From the NCBI GenBank assembly GCA_018881555.1, contig JACAXG010000308.1, positions 237,804-301,803 of the forward strand: 64,000 nt of DNA, given 5' to 3'. This document shows, piece after piece, positions 37,400-45,583 of this stretch (positions within the stretch are counted from its first letter, which is position 1; the number at the start of each line of letters is the position of its first letter). The stretch is from Amblyornis subalaris. Lineage: Eukaryota > Chordata > Aves > Passeriformes > Ptilonorhynchidae. Made by a program: the position numbers and the translations under genes. The notes below the pieces were generated by a model. That model had not been told where the DNA came from. It did not search any database and worked only from the letters and a program-made list of their open reading frames with translations.

Positions 37400-39268
37400 A
37401 GAATGCATTTCAATAATAATTGCTGATGAAACAAGACAAATCTAGGAGTTCCTCCTAACACCATGAATTTGGCAGAGAGAAATTTCACTATAATATGTGA
37501 AACACAACCTGCAACCACCGAAGGGGAAATTTGCTTACTCATTTTTTAATATTTGCCCTTCAAAAACCAGAACAGATGTTCCAAGACTGGTAGCTGCTCA
37601 GAGGATTACGTGGAAACAACCTATGGAAAAGGAGGTGCTAACATGTGGAGGTGTTATGTATCCACAACCATAACGGGGCTAATGTTTATTGGCACAACAA
37701 AACCCTCCCAAGGCATTCCACCACCTCGCAGGCTCCTGATAAGACTGGTGAAACCTTATCTCCATAATTGTCTCAAATTGGATCCTATGCCACATAGAGG
37801 TCAGCAACAAGTGCTGTTTAATCCTTTCTGGTCCCTCACATGAATGGAATGCTGAATGCAGATCACTGTCTCTGCAATCAAAGCCCTGTTCACCATTCCT
37901 GGCTCCATCCCATGCAGGGTGATTGGCCTGGGTGCACGAGTGGACCCTCACCACTCCAACACGAGCACGGGGAGATGTGACTGGGATCCTGGGACAGGAT
38001 TAGGAGGAGTAAATAGCACGGATGCTGAAGTCCCAGCAAACAAAATAAACTCGGTAACAAGTGATTTATTCCAATTGAAACATCCACAACGATCCTCCCT
38101 ATCAGCATTAGGAACTAATCAATGGCTCTTTTCAGATCTATGACCTCACTGGGAAAGAATTGATGAAAAGGATCACCAGCTAACAGGGAGTGCACTTAAA
38201 CCAACACCTCTCATGCTCTCAGCTGCATCCAATTGCATCATGCATCAATCGTGGATACAATTTACCACAGCAGCAATTTTAAGGGAGGGGCCACGGAGGT
38301 CCATTGCCCAATGGAATTTGAAAGGTAATCTGGGATAATGCAAACAAATTTGAAAGAGAATTTCAGTCTTGGTGGCATCTGGTTAACTTCACCCAGGACC
38401 CTACCAGCAGGAAAGCCACAGCTTTTGTTTTAACACTATGCCGTAAAGCCCATCTATACAGACATTGCTCTGGAGTTAAATCCCCAAGGAACTATATCCA
38501 ATACAACAGAGTGTGGGTACAGTAAAATGGGAACAAGTGGCAAACTGTTGATGTTGTTATCTGTGTTGTGCGAGAACAACAAGGATTTATTTGTGAAAGT
38601 AGCATTATCAAGGCCCAAGATATTTGCCTTGACACCGAATGGAATGTTTGTCATTTTGAAATATATCCTAATGAAATCCTTGGAACTGTGCTTATATGTC
38701 TGAAAGGGCTGTGTTTGAAGAGAATTAGTTGTGATTCCATATAGACTGCACCACTACAGAAATAAGCCATCACTCAAACATTTGCTTTTATAATTTCTCC
38801 AAAATGAGGGGATGCCACTTCAAGTATTCAGCTCCTGTCACAAGTCATGGATTACTACAATCTACCTACACACCCTACTGAGATTTACTGCCAGCTCCTA
38901 TTGGAATGAGCCTTGCACTGGTGACAAAATTACTGCAGCACAGTGAGCTGTGTCGACGGCTGGAATGTGTCCGAACCAATGGGCACGGTGCCCTAATCAC
39001 TGTTCATTAGGATACAAGTCTTGGAAAGAGTGAAGAGAGATGAGAACAGCACTGGTGGGATGTTTTGTTTGGGTGGTCACCCACCACAACAGGAATTCTA
39101 GGTCTAGTGTTGCACCCTGTTGTAATCATGCTGATTTCTGTCGTATTATGCTCATTGTTGGATGTCGTCCTTTATGTTAGAGTGTGGATTTTAGCTGGAC
39201 AGGTAACACTGTCACACAGACCTCCTTGCATATATAATATTGTTCTGTCATGTTCAAAGAAGCCATAA
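37400..39268 (+). pseudogene. Retroviral envelope (env) remnant
   Basis: Most of the region follows one frame, shared by open pieces at 37553-37843, 37856-38143 and 39065-39268, but it is broken by many stops. The first pieces contain Cys, Trp and possible N-glycosylation sites and look like surface-subunit sequence. A middle Leu/Ser-rich part (GLGGVNSTDAEVPANKI) resembles the start of a transmembrane subunit ectodomain. The last piece carries a strong hydrophobic segment (GILGLVLHPVVIMLISVVLC) followed by a short basic tail, a membrane anchor typical of Env. Cleavage site and fusion peptide are not assigned. Env would mediate entry in an intact virus; this copy is dead. Confidence 0.78.
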
Positions 39269-40006
39269 AAAAAAAGTAGGTAATCCAACCAAAAATTTCC
39301 CTCAATTTATAATTAGAACATAATTAAATCTCTGTTTATAGGCACAGAGGCAAGGGGTGACCATGGGGGAGCAACAGAAGTCGACTTTAGTCACAGGGTG
39401 GATGTGGTGGTGCATCCTCTCTGTGCCCCAGGCCTTGTTAGGCCTCGGCCTTGACGAACAGCCCTGGGCTCGGCTCCTCTGGACCTTATCAGAAACTGTC
39501 TGCTCCCAGGCACTCCTGCTGTCCACTGAGCTCCTGGGTTTTTGTAATGAACAGCCTTGGATACTTTTTGTTTGCTTGAATGACAGAACATTCTGGTTCT
39601 CACACTTTCAAAGACGGTTTCCGACCCGAAGCGCGGCCGGGATGAGACATCGTTATGACTGAGGCCTGTCTCTTGGGGCCCTACAAACAGCAGCCCTGAG
39701 ACCCTGGGAGCTCTCCTGGATGGACAAACTCCCCCTGAGTGGGGCCTGTCGGAGCTGTGAATGCTCACATTTCTGCACTCAGGGATCCCCAAACATCTGG
39801 GACGATTCCCCCACTCCTCCAGGCTCCACCCTTCACCTGGTGAGAAGATGCAAAGGCACTGCAAGTGAGTATTTCATTGGATTCCAAGCGGATTTCTCAC
39901 AGGTGCCTTGTACAGACTCCTTGTGTGCGTGTGAGGGTGAATATGCCATAGCCAATGTCCCAGGAATGCTGCTCTCCTGGATTCTTAAATACTTTAGACT
40001 TGTAAG
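39269..40006 (+). other. Sequence after env, possibly the retrovirus 3' LTR
   Basis: After the env stop there is an A run, then a purine-rich stretch (ACAGAGGCAAGGGG, 39344-39357) that could be a polypurine tract, followed by TG at 39358. This would allow an LTR to start there. About 650 bp on, another LTR is inserted (40007). A CpG-rich patch lies at about 39615-39640. I find no AATAAA and no second copy to compare. The alternative is the env start of another element: from 39364 an ATG frame begins with a hydrophobic, signal-peptide-like stretch (MWWCILSVPQALLGLG). Confidence 0.35.
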
Positions 40007-40421
40007 TGTTATAGATTGCTCGGACAAAATTCAAGAGCCAATCGAGTGAAATCATAAATCAGAATTTATTATATAAATTTAGCAAGCGGTAGCAAGCAAC
40101 ACAGCGCTGGGCGGCCGGGGAGTCTCCGCTCCACCAACGGCGCGCACCCGGGACACGGTTTGTGTCCTTTTTATAGTCCCCGAGTTCCGGGTTTTACGAG
40201 TCATCAGGGTAGTCCTCTGCGTCTGCGCNGCCAGGTGCTAGGGGGTCGTTCTCTGCCTCCTGGTGGTCGTGAAGATGAAGGCNGGTGGTCTTCCTCTGTG
40301 GTTCCTTTCGTGACCTTCATTATTGCTCAACTTTCGAGACAGTTACTCTAATCCTTGTCTTACACAATGTGTGGTTTTACTCTATTATTATATACCATAG
40401 TACTATAAATGCCAGCTTACA
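40007..40421 (-). mobile_element. Retroviral LTR, minus orientation, probably solo
   Basis: Read on the minus strand, U3 is AT-rich. A TATA box CTATAAAAAG lies at 40167-40176, a GC-rich R region follows, a poly(A) signal AATAAA lies at 40065-40070, and a short U5 ends in ...TCTATAACA at 40007. The far edge at about 40421 is set by a TGTAAG start. The flanks TTGTAAG (left) and TTGCAAG (right) agree at 6 of 7 bases, which would fit an aged target-site duplication, although 4-6 bases is more usual. No primer-binding site or internal genes follow on either side, so it is most likely a solo LTR formed by recombination. Similar length (about 415 bp) is common in avian ERVK-type LTRs. Confidence 0.68.
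40065..40176 (-). promoter_or_regulatory. LTR core promoter and poly(A) signal
   Basis: On the minus strand the TATA box (40167-40176) and AATAAA (40065-40070) are about 100 bases apart, the normal layout for the U3/R boundary and the end of R. The intervening sequence is CpG-rich. It could still start transcripts running leftward through 40.0-39.0 kb. Confidence 0.6.
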
Positions 40422-43289
40422 TTGCAAGATATTGTGACATTGTTTCACAAGTGGGTTCTTTTCATAAGCGTCAGCAAAAGTTAGCAAAATCTGATTACTA
40501 ACGCAGAATTCAGCAGGATTAAAAATAGCACAAAATAATATCAGCAAGATTTAATTAACAAACATATGTATATATATTACATAAGTAAGTCAGGCCTATG
40601 AGTAAGTTACTGTTGTGGTATAGCATGTGGTATAGTATAGAATGGACTTTAGGCTCCATTTCCATTGAAAGAGTCTCTGGAAACCCAAGGAAAACATGGG
40701 TCAATCTCGGGATTTATCTGTGGATCAAGACTAGAGTTTTCTTCTTTTCCACTCTGGAACAGTGAGCAGCAAATGGAGTAAAACCAATTTCCAGGGCTTT
40801 TCTAGCTCTCTGGTTATTGGCATTTTCTGTTGATGGTATCATGCAACCTGCTTGAAAACCTGACAGGTTTTTCCTGGGAATGTAAAAGTCAGGATTCATC
40901 CTTGCTACTGCATTTTGGGAACAGGGGGGAAAAAGAATTCAGCAAAGCCAATAAGTTGCCACAAAACGTTTTTGCTTCAGCTGAGTATTCCTCCTGACAA
41001 AACCGAGTTTGTTAGACAGTGCTCTGCCCTGCTCTGCCTTTGGGGTGACCAAAATTCCTCTTTTTTAGAAAATGAGATCACTGGCTACTATTGACCGCTA
41101 ATACATACCAGCTGAAGAAGGGGCATTTTTACCAATTCAAATTTGTTTCGGTCTTGCTCTTCAAATAATTAACTAGAAATAAAATTAATTAAGGTGAGGA
41201 CTAAAAAATAAGATTTAAGTTCAAAATTTGAGATGAGATCATAAGACCTACTAAAGCCAGAACCCAGTGATGTTGGGGCCTTAGGCATTTTGGCATGTAA
41301 AGAAAAGTGTTCTGCAACTGCCCTCACTTAAGTTTGATGTATTCCAGAGGGTAAAGTAAATGCATCACCCCAGTAAAATACTGGAGTCTTGTGTCAAACC
41401 TGGAGTGATGATGAACACCATCAAGGCCTAGAGGCAGCATCATTTCATGTGTTTTCATGAGCTGATAGCCAGAACAGAGCTGCTCAGTGTATGGATTGGG
41501 ATGGGGCTCAGGAAGAGCTCTGCTGCTGCAATTCCCTGGTTTGAAGTGAGGCTCCTGTTGGAGTCAGTGTGGCCACATCAGGAAATACAGGAAAGATGGT
41601 TCATTTGCTCACCACTGTTACATCGCCTTTCCTCTTGATGTAAAGCTGCATTTCTCAACCTTGTTTTTATTAAAATGCAGATCAAGTTGTAAATTCATAT
41701 ATATATATATAGTTAAAAAATGATACCTCGAAATACTTCAGCAAAGTGCTTCCTACTGGCTGGTGCTGAGAGCTGAGACCTGAGAGAGGAATGCAGGCCT
41801 TTTAAGAGGTTGGCATGCTTTTTCTTGGTAGGTTTTTGTGCTTCTTGTAACTTACAGANGTCCCAGAATTTAATGCATTTTTTTCTAACCATTACCTAAT
41901 GGGAGCTGGCTGGTCCCCAACAAGCAATCCTGCTGAGCTTTCTACAAAGTTCTGGCCTGAGTGTAGCTCCTCTGCTTTCACTCACTGCAGGAAATGTGCT
42001 CTTTGTTTCAGTTTGTAATTGTAATTTTTCACTGAAATCTGCCCCGTTTGTGCTTGATCTGTGGGAGGAGAAGTAAAAGGTGGAAGCTTTTTATTTCTTT
42101 ATTAAACGGCACTGTTTGGATATAACAGTGGAAGGAACTGCTCAAATGGTGACACTGAGACCACTTGCACGTAGCTCCAGCTCAGACAATATCATTGCAA
42201 AATCTGCTAAATAATAGCCTGAATAAAATAGAGCACAATATTCATTTTAGGCCATTGCCAGAGCTTGCTGCTCTCAGGAACCTTTGGATATTTCAGGTAG
42301 AGTAAATTTCGTTGCTCTTTATTGTATCATCCTCCCAGTCTCTTACCATTTAGGAGAGAAATCTGTGCCTCTGAGTGGATGAGGATCCTGGGATATTGTG
42401 GAAATTTCTGTGTTGGATCAGTGCTCTTCCCTTCAGGATGTGTGTTTGCTTTTCACAGCAGTGGTTTCTACAACTACAGAATAGCAATGGTTTATATTTC
42501 CAGAGCCACCCTCTGAGACGTGAAAACTAAAGTTTCTTACAAATTCTGTTAGAGCACTAAAAAGCAGTGGTCATAGATCTCCTAACAAGAAAGCCTTATC
42601 TGTTTAAATTAATCCTGAGGCTTTTCAGAGTTAAGTTTCTCTGAGAAACCATTTTTGGTCCTTGCCTATCTCTTATTGAAAAATCCCCATTATAATTCAT
42701 GGGTTAAATTATAATTATTTTTAAAGTGATCTGGCTTGCTCCTTCTCTCTTCCCATAAAAGCCAATGCTGTTCAGTTTTTCCTGGTGAAGGATTTGCCAT
42801 GTGTGTTGAACTCAGGAATTGGCTGTGTCCTGTGTTTCCTTAGTGACTGCTGGGATGGCACTGCACCTGCTGCTCCCAGGAGGTGGCAATGCCATGCAAT
42901 GCTACATACCTAAGTCCTTTCCCCTCTTCTCTTGAGGCCTTTCCCAAGGGTTTCCAGGGGACTGGGTTTTGCATTTGGGATCCCAATGGAGGTTTTGTCC
43001 TCTGTTAATCAAATGTAAGATGTTCGAACACATGTCCATTTTTAAAACTTAAATAGTTTTTCTCCCTAAAAGGATGACTAAAAGTCACTGAATTTATACT
43101 AAGTTTCTGTGACACTTAGCAAACTATTCTATTTAAAAAAAAAGAAACAACAAACCAAAAAAATGCAACCCCCACCCCTGTTACTTCAGACTCACATGGA
43201 AGTGTTGCCAAGTTCCTCCTTTGGCTGTTCCTGCTAAAACAGGGAGTTGCACCAATGCAGTTCTGTGTGCAGACAGAGGAGGGGGATTG
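40422..43289. other. AT-rich sequence without a recognised gene
   Basis: No exon is recognised. A short TA run lies at about 41697-41711. The left part (40422-40640) is very AT-rich with TATGTATATATATTAC-like runs and might include the rest of the LTR or of the element it landed in. An A run with CAAACC-like units at about 43133-43165 precedes the next retroelement block. Confidence 0.5.
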
Positions 43290-43416
43290 AGTCTGGAAGG
43301 AACAGAGAGCAGGCTTATGGACATGACTCGGTCAGAATTAATTCTGGATTTAATCTGTCTTTTGATTGGAATACTATGTGTGTTGGGTCTGTTGTTAGTG
43401 TTTTCTGGGGGGTTTG
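43290..43416 (+). pseudogene. Possible 3' end of a retroviral env (short remnant)
   Basis: Directly before the LTR at 43417, an open frame encodes a hydrophobic segment (LILDLICLLIGILCVLGLLL) after a polar stretch and stops at the LTR border. This is the layout of an envelope membrane anchor and tail before the 3' LTR. A purine-rich stretch, ACAGAGGAGGGGGAT, lies at about 43273-43288. If the reading is right, the element is a 5'-truncated provirus. It could also be unrelated host sequence with a chance hydrophobic frame. Confidence 0.35.
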
Positions 43417-43599
43417 TGTGAAAAGTACATTTTATAGTGTTGGCTTTCGCTAGGGTTAAAAGTTGGTAAGAACTGTTGTGTTTATTGAGAGCTGTGGTAC
43501 TAGGGTTAAGGATTGCTGTATGTTATAAAAGTTATTGTAATAGTTAAGAATGTTAAGAATGCTTACTGGAAAACTGCCTCCTGTACAATGACACCCTGC

Positions 43600-43690
43600 A
43601 CTGAGCCTGCCCCAAGGGGCGGACCAGAGGAGGACTGAGCCGGCCCAAAGGGGTGGACCAAAGAAGACTGAGCCGGCCCAAAGGGGCAGG
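43600..43690 (+). repeat. LTR U3 tandem repeat, about 33 bp x 2.7
   Basis: Units begin ACTGAGCC at 43600, 43634 and 43667 and contain the core GGGGCGGACC or GGGGTGGACC. The other LTR copy has only two units (45092-45150, minus strand). GC-box-like cores in retroviral U3 often act as enhancers, and their number commonly changes by slippage. Confidence 0.85.
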
Positions 43691-43748
43691 GCTTTCTGGA
43701 ACATTCGAACCAACTTGAGGTCCGATTCGTGAGTGCTCGATGAATATG

Positions 43749-43755
43749 TATAAGG
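43749..43755 (+). promoter_or_regulatory. LTR TATA box
   Basis: TATAAGG in the context GAATATGTATAAGGCTGATG, after the tandem repeats. The same box is conserved in the inverted copy at 45027-45033 on the minus strand, which supports the assignment. Confidence 0.7.
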
Positions 43756-44076
43756 CTGATGCAATTAGGAGGTGTGACCAGCACCATCCGGTGTGTGCGT
43801 CTGGCTGTGGCTGTGCAGCCAGCGCTGTCACCTTTGCTTTATTGATTTTGTCCCCAATAATTTGTTTGCCAGTTCTTATTTTGAGACTTGGCTCATTTAT
43901 AGCTGTTTGNTTGTTTTGTGTTTTGTTTNTTATTNTGGCTCCCCCTCCTTTTGCTTGGAAGGAGAAAAGCTGCAAGGCATTCAGCTCACATTAGGGGAAA
44001 GAGTNCATCCAGTCCAATCCCATCAGGACTATCTCAGCCATCAGGACTGTCCTTTCCTATTTTGATTCACAGAGAT

Positions 44077-44702
44077 TGTCACAGACAGAAAATGGCCTGT
44101 TTGGAGACATCTTAGAGAGCTTGGGGTTCGGAAGGGGGCGGGTCAGGCCCCACCTCCATACCCCCCAGCCCCACCGTCCCTGTCCATGGAGGGATGCTGG
44201 GGACAGCCCCTCGGTGTCCCCTTCTCCACCCCCAGTGGCCGGGACACGGGAGGTCCCACCTGGGGGGCGGGCCTGGGGCGGGGCCGAGGCTTTAAGAAGC
44301 TCCACCAGCAAGCCCTCTCCCTTTTTCATCCCACCTCTACCGTGGAGTGAGNGAANCTGGANCCCAGGAGTTGGTAGCTATGGCTGTTTTTCTNGNTCTT
44401 TCCTNTCTTCCTGTTTTTCTCCCTTTCTTCTTCCTTTTTCTAACTTTCTTCTCACAGAACATAATATTGGATGGGTTGTAAGATTTTTCTATGTTTAATG
44501 AGCTGAGTTTATGCTGGCAAAAGTGATGTTGTGTACCATTTATTCTTTTGCAAGTGTTTCTTAATTTTCTGTAGTTCTGCCAGTAAACTGTGCGAGTTTT
44601 TTTTTTACCTCTTGGGAAATTTTGGTTGAATTTGCTCTTTGTACCTACCCAGAGAAAAAGAATCTTGGTTGAGGCCTAAGTTTGAGTGACCGGGGTGCAA
44701 CA
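44077..44702 (+). mobile_element. Possible further LTR with GC-rich promoter
   Basis: Bounded by TGTCACAGACAG (44077) and GGGGTGCAACA (44702), so it has TG...CA ends. Inside are GC boxes (GGGGGCGGG and GGGGCGGGGC, at about 44135 and 44275) and a TATA-like CTTTAAGAAG at about 44290. A T/C-rich tract follows (about 44380-44450), and GCCAGTAAACTG near 44580 resembles avian LTR U5 sequence. The order fits an LTR. The flanking bases do not form a clear target duplication and no second copy is in the window. At least six N bases fall at about 44352-44406, so this part is poorly determined. Confidence 0.45.
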
Positions 44703-44869
44703 GTAATGTTTGCTGTAGACATGTGAGCTGAGGAGTGTTTAAACACTGACCACTTCACTGTACCTGAGTATTTCTTGATTCTGTGACAACGATCACCTGC
44801 CCTGTGGTCACTGCAAACACTAAGGCAGTTAATCCTTTATTCGGGCATCTCTAGATAGATAAATTATAC

Positions 44870-45387
44870 TGTTACAAACAATCCAAGTCTCAAAATAAGA
44901 AATAGCAAAAAATTTATCGGGGACAAAATCAATAAAGCAAAGGTAACAGTGNTGCGTGCATAGCNACAGCCAGAGGCACACACCGGATGGTGCTGGTCAC
45001 NCTCAGACACCTACTGATTGCATCAGCCTTATACATATTCATGGAGCACTCGTGAATCGGGCCTCGAGTGGGTTCGAATGTTCCAGAAAGTCCTGCCCCT
45101 TTGGGCAGGCTCAGTCTTCCTCTGGTGCGCCCCTTCGGGCAGGCTCAGTGCTGAGTGTCATTGTACAGGAGGCAGTCTTCCTGCAAGCATTCTTAACAAA
45201 CTATTACAATAACTTCTATAACATACAACAGTCCTTAACCTTAACACAACAACTCTTAACAAACACTTAATAAACACAATAATAACACTTAATAAGCACA
45301 ATAATAACACTTAATAAACACAATAATTCTTAATAAACACAATCAGTCCCAGCAAAAGCCAACATCTTGTTCCCATTTTTCACAACA
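44870..45387 (-). mobile_element. Retroviral LTR copy 2, minus orientation
   Basis: On the minus strand it begins TGTTGTGAAAAATGGG (45387) or TGTGAAAA (45384) and ends ...TTTGTAACA (44870). It matches LTR copy 1 in the opposite orientation, including the TATA box (45027-45033), the CTGAGCCTGCCC units (two here) and the TTATTGATTTTGTCCCC segment. It is longer than copy 1 because of a 22-bp tandem array in U3 (45262-45345). I see no internal genes beside it and no clear target duplication. Confidence 0.8.
45262..45345. repeat. 22-bp tandem array in LTR U3, about 3.8 units
   Basis: Unit AACACTTAATAAACACAATAAT at 45262-45283, 45284-45305 (one G substitution) and 45306-45327, then a partial unit to 45345. 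The corresponding part of LTR copy 1 holds about one unit, so the array expanded in this copy or its source. The units contain TTAATAAA-like words. Confidence 0.9.
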
Positions 45388-45452
45388 GTTTCCAGGGTTT
45401 TAGCCCAGTTACTTAAGTGGGTTTGTGGTTCATTTTATAGGGTGTTTTCAAG

Positions 45453-45583
45453 CTGAGATGGCCAGGTTGGTCAGGGCTTGAAGGAGCCTTACTTANTGAA
45501 AGGTGTCTCTGCCCAAGGGTGGGNGTTGGAACAAGATGATCTTTAAAGTCCCTTCCAACCCAAACTATTCTGTGAATTCTTGA
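45453..45583 (+). mobile_element. CR1 LINE 3' end fragment
   Basis: A short, 5'-truncated CR1. It begins GCTGAGATGGCCAGGTTGG and continues with AAAGGTGTCTCTGCCCAAGG and AAAGTCCCTTCCAACCCAAA. It ends ACTATTCTGTGAATTCTTGA, a diverged terminal repeat. It lies only about 65 bases from LTR copy 2. Confidence 0.9.

Larger units (their letters stand above)
34264..39268 (+). mobile_element. Decayed endogenous retrovirus (gag-pol-env), plus strand
   Basis: About 5 kb of an old retrovirus in the order gag, pol (reverse transcriptase, RNase H, integrase), env. Every gene has stops and frameshifts, so nothing here can be expressed as a full viral protein. No 5' LTR or primer-binding site is seen on the left, and the nucleocapsid zinc knuckles and protease appear to be deleted between gag and reverse transcriptase. 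The reverse-transcriptase context after YMDD (PPEKCQGPSKEV) looks closer to ERVL-type than to gammaretroviral enzymes, yet an env gene follows, which typical ERVL elements lack. The class is therefore uncertain. The GC-poor internal sequence, including A-rich codons, contrasts with nearby CR1 sequence. Confidence 0.93.
43417..43897 (+). mobile_element. Retroviral LTR copy 1, plus orientation
   Basis: It starts TGTGAAAAG and runs to about 43897 just past TTTTGAGACTTGG. It matches the reverse complement of 44870-45387 through most of its length, which defines the family. Features: an AT-rich 5' part, three tandem units of about 33 bp (starting ACTGAGCC at 43600, 43634 and 43667, the last truncated), a TATA box TATAAGG at 43749-43755, and a U5 part with CTTTATTGATTTTGTCCCC. 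The ends are uncertain because the two copies diverge after GAGACTTGG. Confidence 0.8.

Noticed and set aside
43417..45387. One provirus flanked by two LTRs
   Set aside because: The LTR copies are in opposite orientation and only about 1 kb apart with no retroviral genes between.
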